A stretch of 64,000 bases of DNA from Marinobacter halodurans. Its GTDB lineage: Bacteria; Pseudomonadota; Gammaproteobacteria; Pseudomonadales; Oleiphilaceae. The position numbers and the translations under genes were made by a program. This document shows, piece after piece, positions 8,162 through 18,800 of this stretch. The notes beneath the pieces are model-generated. The model was not told the origin of the DNA. It was given only the letters and a program-made list of their open reading frames with translations, and did no database searches. The number at the start of each line of letters is the position of its first letter. Positions within the stretch are counted from its first letter, which is position 1. The DNA lies in contig NZ_SJDL01000003.1 in assembly GCF_004327985.1 (NCBI RefSeq), forward strand, positions 124,001 to 188,000, written 5' to 3'.

Positions 8162-9226
8162 CTACTGCGTCTGCACCGCCTCGTCGCTGATCCGGTAATA
8201 CCCATCCAGCCAGGCGATGATCTCCTTTGCACCAGGGTGGTCGCTGTCACCGAAATGGCGCCGCAACCGGGCTTCCCGCTCCCCCAGTCGATCCAATCCC
8301 ACATCCTGCAGGGCCATGATGTCCTGCTCCAGGTATGCGCCCAGTTCCTCGCCCATGACTTCCCGGGCGGCCTTGCGAAACGCGGCCATGTAGCGGTAGT
8401 TCTCCCGCTGGCGGTAGCTGGCGGCCAGGGTGATGGCGGGGATGCAACTGAGCGTTGGCTGCAGGGCCGGGTTGATGGCGTGACCGGCCAGGTGCTCGCC
8501 AATGCTGGCGTGGCGGCCGGTAAACCCGCGCAGGTGCAGGAACCGGGACATGCGCGGACCGTCGTTGACCGGGTAGTTGTCCCACAGCAGCGGCTTGCGG
8601 TGCAGCAGGCCGGCGACCTGGAGCAGGTTGCCCGGCGAGATTTCCCGGGAACACACTTCTTCGCCGGTCCAGAAGACCTCCACGGTGGATGGCAGGTTTT
8701 CGCCCAGGGTTTCCAGGTAGCGGGCCGGGCGTTCGCCGAACACGCGGTCCAGCACCGGATCGTCGGAATAGTAGGTGGGGCAGACGATCAGCCGCTCGGC
8801 GCCGGAGCGGTGGTGGATCCAGTCGATAATGTCCAACTGTCTGCGCGCCAGCTCGGGCGTGCTGCCGTCCATGTCGTCAAACAGGATGGCCAGGTCGTCG
8901 ATGCCCAGGCTGTCGAGGAAGGCCAGTTTTTCGGTCAGGGCCTGGCGGGCCTGCTCGTCGAACTGGCGATACACCTCGAACGGGCTCAGGCCCACGCCAA
9001 AGCGCATGCCGTGGACCTTGCAGTGGCGGGCGAACCGGCGCAGGGCGTCGGCCTCCTCCACCGGATGCAGCTCGTCCCAGCGCCGTCGCAGGAAGGCGTC
9101 GGCCTTGGGCGCGTAGAGATAGAAGCTGTAGCCGTGCGGGGCCAGCCGGGCCACCAGGTCGGCGCGGGCCTTCCAGCTCCAGGGCCGGCCAAAGAAGCCT
9201 TCGATGATCCCGAGGGGTGTTTTCAT
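8162..9226 (-). CDS. GH84-like beta-N-acetylglucosaminidase domain protein
   Basis: A 354-residue protein matching the catalytic TIM barrel of glycoside hydrolase family 84 (NAGidase / O-GlcNAcase type). It starts with the family hallmark GIIEGFFGRPWSW (about residues 6-18). It carries the paired catalytic aspartates in AILFDDMDGSTPE (about residue 115), and later WDNYPVNDGPRM, another conserved block. Bacterial members cleave terminal N-acetylglucosamine from glycans or glycoproteins by substrate-assisted catalysis. There is no signal peptide, so it would act in the cytoplasm, for example on recycled or imported sugars. No sugar-uptake genes are adjacent. The ATG at 9226 is the first in frame and gives the conserved N-terminus. 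Confidence 0.8.
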   Translation of the reverse strand: MKTPLGIIEGFFGRPWSWKARADLVARLAPHGYSFYLYAPKADAFLRRRWDELHPVEEADALRRFARHCKVHGMRFGVGLSPFEVYRQFDEQARQALTEKLAFLDSLGIDDLAILFDDMDGSTPELARRQLDIIDWIHHRSGAERLIVCPTYYSDDPVLDRVFGERPARYLETLGENLPSTVEVFWTGEEVCSREISPGNLLQVAGLLHRKPLLWDNYPVNDGPRMSRFLHLRGFTGRHASIGEHLAGHAINPALQPTLSCIPAITLAASYRQRENYRYMAAFRKAAREVMGEELGAYLEQDIMALQDVGLDRLGEREARLRRHFGDSDHPGAKEIIAWLDGYYRISDEAVQTQ

Positions 9227-9286
9227 GCCATTCCTTTGTCGTGCCGTATCCGTCTAGGTTAACAGGCCGCCGGTCTCCGTGCGCTC

Positions 9287-9853
9287 CTAACGGGTGCCCG
9301 CCGGGTAGTGGATCAGGTTGTGGAACACGGCCGGTGTTTGATGCGGATTGCGGTAGCCGTGCGGCCGATCGGCCGCAAACCGGCTTGCCTCGCCGCTGGC
9401 CAGTGGATGCCAGTGACCCTCCACCAGGACCTCCATGGCGCCATCGATAACGGTGACATGCTCGATCACGCCGGGTTCATGGGATTCGGACAAGTGCTCG
9501 AGACCTGGCGGCAGTGTCAGTTCCATCAGCTCGAAACCAAAACGGGCCTCGAAGGGAAACAGCGCCCGTACCCGAAGATCATCCCCGGTCAGGTCGGCAT
9601 CGCCCTCATCGTTAGAGACGAACACCGGTGCATCCAGGGGCGCGGGCAGGGGGCTGATGAGCCCGGAGAAGGCGGTGTTGAAGCCGGTGGCGATTTTCCA
9701 CAGGGTCGCCACGGTCGGGCTGGATTCGCCCCGTTCGATCTGGCCCAGCATAGCCTTGCTGACACCGGTGGCCTCGGCGGCCCGGTCCAGGCTCCATTGC
9801 CGCTGCCGGCGCAGTTCGCGCAGGGTGGTGGCCAAGTGGCTGACAATGTCCAT
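9287..9853 (-). CDS. XRE-family regulator with C-terminal cupin domain
   Basis: A 188-residue regulator with an N-terminal helix-turn-helix of the XRE type (about residues 8-65: LRELRRQRQWSLDRAAEATGVSKAMLGQIERG) and a cupin domain behind it (about 105-185). This two-domain form senses small molecules through the cupin. It is divergent from a BenE-type transporter gene, and the shared intergenic region carries two inverted copies of a 16-bp near-palindrome, the obvious operators. I infer control of the transporter and probably of itself. The ATG at 9853 follows AAGGAAGG on the minus strand. Confidence 0.88.
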   Translation of the reverse strand: MDIVSHLATTLRELRRQRQWSLDRAAEATGVSKAMLGQIERGESSPTVATLWKIATGFNTAFSGLISPLPAPLDAPVFVSNDEGDADLTGDDLRVRALFPFEARFGFELMELTLPPGLEHLSESHEPGVIEHVTVIDGAMEVLVEGHWHPLASGEASRFAADRPHGYRNPHQTPAVFHNLIHYPAGTR

Positions 9854-9896
9854 GGTGTCGCGTCCTTCCTTTGCGGTATGCCATCGGGTTCCAGTT

Positions 9897-9950
9897 GTGC
9901 GTTATAGCGCACAAGTGCTAATGTCACCGCAATCGTGCGCTATAACGCAC
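9897..9950. promoter_or_regulatory. paired operator sites between XRE-cupin regulator and benE-like gene
   Basis: GTGCGTTATAGCGCAC at 9897-9912 and GTGCGCTATAACGCAC at 9935-9950. Each is a near-perfect palindrome with one asymmetric pair, and the second is the exact reverse complement of the first. Their centres are 38 bp apart, between two divergent genes one of which encodes a HTH protein. Binding by that regulator is inferred. Confidence 0.75.
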
Positions 9951-9979
9951 GCGTTGTCCATCCAGCAGAGGAACAGAAC

Positions 9980-11155
9980 GTGTCCCGGCCGTCTCCATTT
10001 TCGGATCTGTCGCTGTCTCACCTGACCGCCGGCTTTGTCGCGGTGCTGGTGGGTTTCAGCAGTTCGGTGGTGATCATCCTGCAGGCCGCCGAGGCGGCCG
10101 GTGCAACGCCGGCCGAGGTGAGTTCCTGGATCTGGGCGCTGGGGATCGGCATGGGCATCACCAGCGCCGGGCTTTCCCTGTATTTCCGCGAGCCGGTGCT
10201 CACGGCCTGGTCGACCCCGGGGGCGGCGCTGCTGGCGACGGGGCTGACCGGCTATTCGCTGGCGGAAGCCACCGGGGCCTTTATCTTTGCCGCCATCCTG
10301 ACGGTCATTGCCGGCTGGACCGGCTGGTTCGAGCGGATCCTGAAGCACCTGCCCCAATCCCTGGCGGCGGCGATGCTGGCGGGCATCCTGTTCCAGTTCG
10401 GCCTGGATGCCTTTGCGGCCCTGCAGGGGGATTTCATGCTGGTGTCTCTGATGCTGGTCACCTATGTGATCGGCCGGCAGGTGCTGCCCCGATACGCCAT
10501 CCTGCTGGTGCTCGCCGTCGGCATGTTGATCGCCGGCTGGCAGGGGCAGTTGCACTGGGACGGTCTGTCCCTGGCGCTTGCGACCCCACAGTGGACCACG
10601 CCGGACTTCTCCCTGTCGGTGCTGATCAGCGTTGGCATACCGCTGTTTATCGTCACCATGACGTCCCAGAACGTGCCGGGCCTGGCGGTGTTGCGGGCCA
10701 ATGGCTACCGGACGCCATTGTCGCCGGTGCTGACCGCGACCGGTCTGGTGACGCTGGTGCTGGCCCCATTCGGCGGTTTTGCCTACAACCTGGCGGCGAT
10801 CACCGCGGCGATCTGCATGGGTGAGGAGGCGGGCGATAAGCGCTCGGCCCGTTACCTGGCGGCGGTCTCCGCGGGTGTGGTCTATGCCATCGTCGGGTTG
10901 TTCGGGGCGACGGTGGTCGCCCTGTTTGCCGCGTTTCCCCAGGCCTTTGTGGTGGCGCTGGCGGGCCTGGCCCTGCTGGGCACCATCGGCAACAGCCTGC
11001 ATGCGGCACTGGACGATCCCGGTGATCGGGAGGCGGCGTTGATCACGTTTCTCGTTACCGCATCCGGGCTGTCCCTGTGGGGCATCGGGGCGGCTTTCTG
11101 GGGGCTGGTTATCGGCGTGCTGGTGCGGCTGTTCCTGCAGGCGACCAAAGAATAG
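9980..11155 (+). CDS. BenE-like benzoate/H+ symporter family transporter
   Basis: A 391-residue inner-membrane protein with about 12 hydrophobic segments, of the BenE family. Landmarks are STPGAALLATG near residues 75-85 and SVGIPLFIVTMTSQNVPGLAVLRANGY near 215-240. BenE members are proton-linked aromatic acid importers, but most homologues have no proven substrate and no benzoate catabolic genes are present here. The GTG at 9980 is chosen because AGAGGA lies 8 nt upstream; the GTG at 9935 lies inside the operator. Expression is probably controlled by the divergent XRE-cupin regulator. Confidence 0.85.
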   Translation: MSRPSPFSDLSLSHLTAGFVAVLVGFSSSVVIILQAAEAAGATPAEVSSWIWALGIGMGITSAGLSLYFREPVLTAWSTPGAALLATGLTGYSLAEATGAFIFAAILTVIAGWTGWFERILKHLPQSLAAAMLAGILFQFGLDAFAALQGDFMLVSLMLVTYVIGRQVLPRYAILLVLAVGMLIAGWQGQLHWDGLSLALATPQWTTPDFSLSVLISVGIPLFIVTMTSQNVPGLAVLRANGYRTPLSPVLTATGLVTLVLAPFGGFAYNLAAITAAICMGEEAGDKRSARYLAAVSAGVVYAIVGLFGATVVALFAAFPQAFVVALAGLALLGTIGNSLHAALDDPGDREAALITFLVTASGLSLWGIGAAFWGLVIGVLVRLFLQATKE

Positions 11156-11278
11156 AATGCGGGCGGGTCTGCGTGTAAAATCGGCGCTCTTTCGAACGCC
11201 ATTTTCGACAACAGGCCCCACGCATCGCGCTGTTAGCAGCCAGTATTGTGGAGCCGCCAGACACATCGGGGCACGGGT

Positions 11279-11995
11279 ATGGGCAGAGCCTACCAAAACC
11301 GCAAAGATTCCATGGCCAAGACGGCCAACGCCAAAACCAAGGTCTACAGCAAGTACGGCCGAGAGATCTACGTCTGCGCCAAGCAGGGCGGACCGGATCC
11401 GGACGGCAACCTGTCGCTGCGCAGCCTGATCGAGCGGGCCAAGAAGGACCAAGTGCCGACCCACGTCATCGACCGGGCGATCGACAAGGCCAAGGGCGGC
11501 GGCGGCGAGGACTACTCGGCAGCCCGTTACGAAGGTTTCGGTCCGGGCCAGGCCATGGTCATCGTGGATTGCCTGACCGACAACCCCAACCGCACCTTCG
11601 GCGACGTACGTGCCTGCTTCACCAAGACCAAGTGCAAGATCGGCACCCAGGGCAGCGTCAGCCACATGTTCGACCACTGCGCCATTTTTGCCTTTGCCGG
11701 TGACGACGAGGAAGCGGTGCTGGAAGCGCTGATGGAAGCGGACGTGGACGTCACCGACATTGAAGCCGAAGACGGCAAAATCACCGTGTTTGCGCCTAAC
11801 ACCGAATACGCCAAGGCCCGCCAGGCCCTGATCGATGCCTTCGGTGAGATCGACTTCGACGCGGATGAAATCCAGTTCCTGCCCCAGACCACCACACCGG
11901 TCACCGGCGAGGACGCCGAGATGTTCGAGAAATTCCTCGACATGCTCAACGACCTGGATGACGTGCAGAACGTCTATCACAACGCCGAACTGTAA
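11279..11995 (+). CDS. YebC/PmpR family protein, YeeN branch
   Basis: A 238-residue protein with the TACO1/YebC fold, exactly the length of E. coli YeeN. Key blocks are [20 protein letters not shown] (residues about 16-36), [20 protein letters not shown], and the C-terminal [14 protein letters not shown]. YebC proteins have been described as DNA-binding regulators and, more recently, as translation factors that relieve stalling at proline runs; which applies to the YeeN branch is unclear. The ATG at 11279 is used because [15 protein letters not shown] matches the family start; the frame is open from 11246. A hairpin at 12005-12034 follows the gene. Confidence 0.88.
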   Translation: MGRAYQNRKDSMAKTANAKTKVYSKYGREIYVCAKQGGPDPDGNLSLRSLIERAKKDQVPTHVIDRAIDKAKGGGGEDYSAARYEGFGPGQAMVIVDCLTDNPNRTFGDVRACFTKTKCKIGTQGSVSHMFDHCAIFAFAGDDEEAVLEALMEADVDVTDIEAEDGKITVFAPNTEYAKARQALIDAFGEIDFDADEIQFLPQTTTPVTGEDAEMFEKFLDMLNDLDDVQNVYHNAEL

Positions 11996-12004
11996 GCCCC
12001 GTAG

Positions 12005-12034
12005 ACCGGATGGCTGCGACGGTGGCCATCCGGT
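12005..12034 (+). terminator. hairpin after the YebC/YeeN gene
   Basis: A 10-bp perfect stem (ACCGGATGGC with GCCATCCGGT, 10-nt loop) lies 9 nt after the stop codon. No T-run follows, so strong intrinsic termination is uncertain. Confidence 0.45.
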
Positions 12035-12114
12035 TCCGCAACGCTGTCATGCCCTTTGTTTGCAATGACATAGCGCTCGACTAAGCTCCATTCGTATCCA
12101 GATGGAGTGTGAGC

Positions 12115-12690
12115 ATGAGCGTACTGATTATCGGGCTCGTCATTTTCCTTGGCGTTCATTCCGTGTCGATCTTCGCGGAGTCCTGGCGTGACCGGACACT
12201 GAAAAAACTGGGCGAAGGGCCTTACAAGGGGCTCTATTCGCTGGTCTCGCTGCTGGGGCTGGTGCTGGTGATCTGGGGGTATGGCCTGGCGCGCCAGGAG
12301 CCGGTGGCGCTCTACACGCCGCCGATTTGGACCCGCCACCTGGCCATGGTGCTCCTGCTGCCGGTTTTCCCGCTGCTCTTCGCCACCTACCTGCCGGGCC
12401 GTATCCAGCACACCGTCAAGCACCCGATGCTGGTGGCGGTGAAACTCTGGGCCGTCGCCCATCTGCTGGCCAACGGCATGCTGGCCGATGTCCTCCTTTT
12501 CGGCGCCTTCCTGGCCTGGGCGGTGATCGACCGTATCTCCCTGAAACGTCGGGTTCCGAGAGCCATGCCGGAGTTACCCTATCGTCCGAGAAATGACTGG
12601 GTCGCCATCGGCGCCGGGCTGGTGGTCTATCTGCTGTTTGTGGTCTGGTTGCACCGGGTGTTGATTGGGGTTTCGCCGATAGGCGGATAA
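12115..12690 (+). CDS. NnrU family membrane protein
   Basis: A 191-residue integral membrane protein with about six hydrophobic segments, of the NnrU/DUF family first noted near nitric oxide reductase genes. It starts MSVLIIGLVIFLGVHSVSIF and contains the family's GPYKGLYSLVSLLGL and RHLAMVLLLPVF segments. The role is unknown; a link to denitrification cannot be drawn here because no nir or nor genes are nearby. The ATG at 12115 has GGAG seven nt upstream; a GTG at 12109 is the alternative. Confidence 0.8.
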   Translation: MSVLIIGLVIFLGVHSVSIFAESWRDRTLKKLGEGPYKGLYSLVSLLGLVLVIWGYGLARQEPVALYTPPIWTRHLAMVLLLPVFPLLFATYLPGRIQHTVKHPMLVAVKLWAVAHLLANGMLADVLLFGAFLAWAVIDRISLKRRVPRAMPELPYRPRNDWVAIGAGLVVYLLFVVWLHRVLIGVSPIGG

Positions 12691-12852
12691 CGACGTATAG
12701 TAAGTTGCAAAATCAACTGTTGTGATCTTTTGTAAAAAAATGAATATTTGTTAATTTTCACATAGAGAAACAGAAAAGCTCTCCCTATACTCATCCCAAA
12801 ATTTGGAACTGTGCCGAGCCGGAGCTGGGCATATTTGGATAGGGATGTTGCG
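12691..12852 (+). promoter_or_regulatory. AT-rich upstream region of the RHS giant
   Basis: This 162-nt stretch is strikingly AT-rich against the GC-rich surroundings. It contains a TATACT box (about 12786-12791), oligo-A/T tracts, and a TGTGATC half-site near 12720 that could be a CRP half-site. The composition is typical of promoters bound by H-NS-like silencers (MvaT type in this group). No experimental support. Confidence 0.4.
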
Positions 12853-15800
12853 ATGAATAGGGTCGTAGGGCTTTTGGCTGCCCTGAGTTTTGTCTTTGCT
12901 CCACTGGTTCAAGCCGAGACTTTCAGCGAAACGGACGATATTACGATTGGTCCGGATTTTTGCTCACTCTATCCGTTAACCGTTTCCCAATCCCTGCTCG
13001 CCAATGCCGCACCCGGCCAAATTTTTCAGGGCATCGAACTTGGAACTGGCCCTGGCAACTACAGCTGGCTCTCCTGGCAAGGGAAAAATGACACGCCGAC
13101 TCTCGCCTCGGCGCTGATTCCTCCAGGAACCAGCCGCAGTTACCGGCATCCCGCGAATGACTTCGATAATCAACTCAACATTGGTGATGCTGTCCAAGGC
13201 GCACCCGGCGTAAAAAATGCCAAGGCCATTCGTAACAACATGGATGCCCTGCTGGGGCGCAATATTATCGTTCCGGTCTGGGGGGACCATGCCGGGCAGG
13301 GAGCTGGCCTGAACTACAGCGTTGCCCGTTTTGCGGTTATTCGTATTCAGGATTACAAGCTCAACGGACACGGCTATGTCAGCTTTGAGTTTGAGCGCTA
13401 CACCCGCTGTTACAACCACCGTCCCGAATCGTTTGATAGCCAGGTCACCACGGATGAGGACACCGACGTTGAATTTGATCTGCAGGCAGAGGACGAAGAC
13501 GGTAACACGCTGCATTATGAGATTCTGACCCCACCGCAACACGGTGAGATTGATCAGTCAGACGGCCACATTACCTACTCACCTGGCCTGAACTACGCAG
13601 GTGACGATTCACTGACGTTCCGCGTGCATGATGGTGAACAGCTTTCCGGGGTTGCAACGGTCTCCATCGATGTTTTGCCCGTTAATGATGCGCCGGTCGC
13701 CGATCCAGGTGCGGCCACCGGGCCAGAAGATACTCGTATTCCGCTGCACTTCTCCGGCAGTGATATCGAAAAGTCGCCCCTCGCGTTTTCGGTTGTCACT
13801 GCGCCTGAGCATGGCACCGTGGTTCAGTCCGGCGATGGTTTTGTCTACGTGCCCGACGTCAACTATGCGGGTAAGGATCGTCTGAAATATGTGGCCAATG
13901 ACGGTGAACTGGACTCTCTGCCGGCTGACTACGAACTCTCTGTTACACCGGTCAACGATCCGCCGACGGCCAAGGATATTTTCGCCGAAACCGAAGGCGG
14001 CGATACCGTCGCCATCACACTCGTTGGCCATGACATTGACAGTGAGGACATCCAGTACTCGCTGGCAGATCAGCCCGCGCACGGCGTATTCTCTGGCACG
14101 GCGCCGAACCTGGAATACAAGCCCTTCCCACAGTTTGAGGGGCAGGAGTCATTGGCCTATCAGGTGACTGACGGTGAGCTCTTTGCGACAGCAACCATCA
14201 CGATCACAGTCATTCAACCTAACCTGCCGCCGGAAATTACCAGCCCACCGCAAACTGAAACACCAGAGCGAGATACCTATACCTACCTTGTGACGGCATC
14301 CGATCCCAACGAGGATGTGTTGACCTTTGGCCTCGATCGGGGTCCGGATGCCATGAGCCTTGATGCGCAGACCGGCGAAATCAGGTGGTTTGCGAGCCCG
14401 GAATTTACCCAATCCGTCCCGACGTTCAACAAGCAGTGCTATGTCGTGCCGACCGGCTCGGTCAAGGAATACGAGGACGGTGATGAGACTTCAGGCGCCG
14501 CCTATATTGCACCGCTTTTCTATCGGGTTAGAACCGCGATTTCCGACGCAAGTGATTACGTTGCGCCACAGGCTTTGGCATGGCACAAGCAGAATCGTTG
14601 TTTGGGCTGTCACATCCAGACGCAGTCACTTCTCGGGATGGAGTCGTCCAAGGAAAAAGCCGATGTTGATGAAGAGGCTGCTGAATATCTGCTGACCGAA
14701 ATTCTTGGGAGTCAGTTGTCCGATGGAGCGATCCGGCGGTCTCACCCCAACTATGCCAAGAACCAGACTGCATTTGCGCTATGGGCGCTCAATGCGGTCC
14801 CGGATCGTGACCGGACCTTTGCTGTTCGCGAAAAAGGCTTGGAGTTTTTCAGTAATCGCGTCGTTATTGACGGCAAACGCGCCTATTGGACCACAGACCA
14901 CAACAGCGGCTGGCTCCGGACCTCGCTGGCCATGACTGCCCTGGTGGCCCAATCGGCGTCAGACTATCTCTCCGATCTGGAGAAGCTGAAGTCGCTGACG
15001 GCAAAGCAGCAGGAGCTATCCGATTTTTATCGCATGTTGATGCCGTCCATCGCCGAACACTTGTTGGCCGGCATCACAACGAATGAGAACGACAGCCTCC
15101 GCCGCGTGTTCAGATTGGTCGGTCTGGCAGAAATTGAACCATTTATAGCAACCGATGCCATGCAGCTTCGTGTCGCCGACGCGATCGAGCTGCTGGATAC
15201 GCAACTTCGCAGCCGACAGCGGGCTGATGGTGGTTGGTCTCGCAACGCAACAGGAGACGCCAGTGATCCGTTGACCTCGGCCTGGGTTGGTCTGGCCCTG
15301 GATTACCAGGATCCGGAAATCACCGATGCCGCCATTACCGCCAACATCGAATACCTGCTTGATGCCCAGCAGGCAAACGGGACCTGGGACACCAACAGCG
15401 GCCTGTTTACCACCAAGCTGGCGACGACCAGTCTGGTCATGGCCTACCTGCCAGTCGCGCTTGATCACCTGGGTAATCCGGATGTCCGCCTGGGTCACGT
15501 CCTGATCCAGGAAAGTCCAGATGGCTCCCAACAACTGAGCGTGCAATTGACCAACCGCGGTCTGGCGAATGTGACGGCGCCGCTGGAGGTTGCTTTTTAT
15601 GCCGGTAGCCCTGAAGAGGGTAAGTTGCTTGGTAAGGCCGGTGTGGATGGACTGCCCAGTGGTTCCGATGAATACCCTGCGATCAGGGTCGCCGAGAGTG
15701 ACCTGACCGGCGACATCAGTGTTGCCCTGGAGTCTGCGGATGGCATTGAAGAATGCGAGATTGGCAATAACGCGACGCGGGCTGCGCTGGTCAAACTCCA

Positions 15801-18800
15801 TGTCACGGATCCTGATGGCCTGTCGGATGCCCAGATCTACGCGCTCAACGTCGAGGACGTGAATGCGGCGCCCTCAATCGACAGCGAGCCGCAAACGGTG
15901 CTGGAAGGCGGCCAATCATTCGACTATCAGGTTGAGGTTTCCGACACCGACGTTGGTGATGCCCACACGTTCACCCTCGTGTCCGGGCCCGAAGGCCTGT
16001 ATCTGGATGAGCGCACCGGTCGCTTCACCTCCGCACCGGGCGCGCTGGCACCTGGTGAATACGATGTCACCGTGCTGGTGACGGATCTCCGGGGTGGCAC
16101 GTCCGAGCAAACGTTCACGCTCGTCATCCACGAAAACCTGCCACCGCAGATTGTTACCCCGCCGGTGGTGGCTGGCAGCGAAGTTTCCGGTTACCAGTAC
16201 GATGTTGATGCCATTGACCCCAATGAGGGGGATGTTCTTGCCTATGGGCTTGAGCATGCGCCGGAAGGCATGGGAATCGCCGGCGATACCGGTCGGATTT
16301 CCTGGAATGCAGACAGTGAGTGGGTGGACAACCGGACGGACAGCAACAAGTTCTGTATTGGGGAGCCCGAGCTGGCGCTAGGTGGCCTGGAGCCTGTTGA
16401 AAAGTGGCGGTGGACCTCCAGTGGCCTGCCTGCTTCATCATACAACCAGGTGATGCACGCGCCGATTGCGGTGCCGCTGAAGGATACCAACGGCGATGGA
16501 AAGGTCGATTCGCGCGATGATATCGCGATTATCTTCCAGACGTTCTATAGCTCTCGCTATAACAATCCGGGATACCTGCGAGCAATCTGGGCGAAGTCCG
16601 GGGAGCATATTTGGACATCAGCTTCTGCATCCATTCTCCCGGTCAGTTCCCCGGCCGCTGCCGACATCGACGGTGACGGTGAAATTGAAATAGTCACTGG
16701 CCGCGCAGGCGGCGGGATCATCGCATTTTCAAGCAGTGGCAAGGTCAAATGGCAGTCATCCAGTCGCTTGTCCGTTCGATGGGGTGGTCCGAGCATCGCG
16801 GATCTCGACGGTGATTCAGTGCCGGAGATCATCGTTGGCAACACGGTTTTCGATAATACCGGGCAAGTTCTGTGGCAGGGCTCGGGCGCGACTGGCGGCA
16901 ACGGTGTTGGCCCATTGTCTTTTGCCGCAGACATTAACAATGACGGTTATCAGGAGGTCGTCGCCGGCGCAACGGTTTATTCGCACGATGGACAGAGGTT
17001 GTTTAGCAAGGGCGACGGATTTGCCGCTGTTGGAAATCTCATTGGCGATGAATCGCCAGAAATAGCTGTCGTTAACAGGGGATACGTCAGTCTGTATCGG
17101 AACGACGGCTCGACCATCTGGTCTGGCAAAAGCATCCCCGGTGGCGGTGTCGGTGGTCCACCGACGCTGGCTGACATGACGGGTGACGGCATTCCTGAAA
17201 TCGGCGTGGCAGGCGCCAACGCCTACGTGGTATTCGACGCTGAAGGGAAAATTGTATGGCAGTCGCCAACCCGGGATCGTTCCTCCAACAAGACCGGCTC
17301 GTCAGTCTTCGATTTTAATGGTGATGGTCGAGCCGAAGTTGTCTACGGGGATGAACAGTATTTTCGTGTTTATGATGGCCCCACTGGCAACATTGTTTAC
17401 GAAATCAGAAACACAAGTGGAACGACGCACGAGCTGCCCGTAGTTGCCGATGTGGATAACGACGGTCATGCCGAAGTTGTCGTCATCGCAAACAATTACA
17501 GTGGTGGGAGTTTCGCGGGCATTCGCGTCTTCGAAGACGCCAACGACTCGTGGGCGCCGACCCGCAGTATCTGGAACCAGCACGCCTACAACATCAACAA
17601 CATCAATGACGACCTGACGGTTCCCGCCAGACCGGCACTGAGTTGGCTGACCCATAATACGTTCCGTCTGAACACCTTCCCCGACCGGGATGCGTTGTCG
17701 CTGCCGGATATCACCGTGTCCGGCATCACCTACGATCAGGCGACCAGTACCGCCCGTGTCACTGTTCTGAACCGGGGGCTTGCGCCGGTCGACGGTCCGT
17801 TGAGCGTTACGTTCAGCCATGACCATTTCTGGACGGGTGAAGAGACGCTAGGCACCGTTACCGTCGACGGCCTGCAGCCGGGTGAGAGCACCCAGGCATC
17901 GCTCGTGGTCGATGATGCAACGATTATCCAGGCGCTCAAGGCGACTGTTGCCGGGAGCGAAGATCTCGTCGAATGCGCGACCGACAACAATGAGACCCGG
18001 GCGGCCATCGTGGACACCCGTGTTTACGACGAAGCCGGTCTGTTTGATCGCCAGAAATTTGCGGTCTCAATCGCCGATGACAATGACCTGCCTGTGTTTA
18101 CCAGCCCGACGTCCAGCACGGGCGTCGTGGGTGACGTCTACAGCTTCGACTTTGAAGTCAGTGATCCTGACAAGGGCGATGCGCACCGGTTCGAGCTGAC
18201 GGATGCGCCTGACGGCTTTGAGCTCAACGAACGCACGGGTCAGTTGAAGGCCGAAGGTCTGTCTGAGGGCATCTACAGCCTGAATGTGCGGGCGACCGAC
18301 TTGTCGGGCGCCGTGGCCGAGCAGACCCACGTGGTCACCATCACGCCGCCGGACAATCTGGCACCGGAGTTTGACTCCGAACCGCCGGGGGCGATCCAGT
18401 CCGGTGAATCGTTCGCCTACACGGCGCACGCGAGCGATCCGGATGGCGACGAGGTGGTCTATCTCCTCAGCCGCTCGCAGCCGGGCATGACCATCGATGG
18501 TGTCAGCGGCGCGATCCGTTGGACGCCGGGCACCGATGTCGTCGGAGTTTTCTCCGCAGAAGTCACGGCGCTGGATACCCGTGGCGCTTCCGCCAAACAG
18601 TACTTCCTGGTCGAGGTCGCGGACCCGAACGAAGACAATCAGCCGCCAACCATTACCAGTTCGCCCCAGGGTGCGGTCTACGCCGGCCAGCGTTTTGATT
18701 ACCAGGTGACCGCCAATGACCCGGACGGCGACGCGCTGACCTTCTCCCTGACGCAGTCAGAAGCGGGCATGACGCTCTCTGAATCCGGATTATTCTCCTG

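Noticed and set aside
9902-11980. 692-codon minus-strand frame across benE and the YebC/YeeN gene
   Set aside because: Antisense shadow of two clearly conserved plus-strand genes; low-complexity Gln/Arg/Gly-rich translation without domains.
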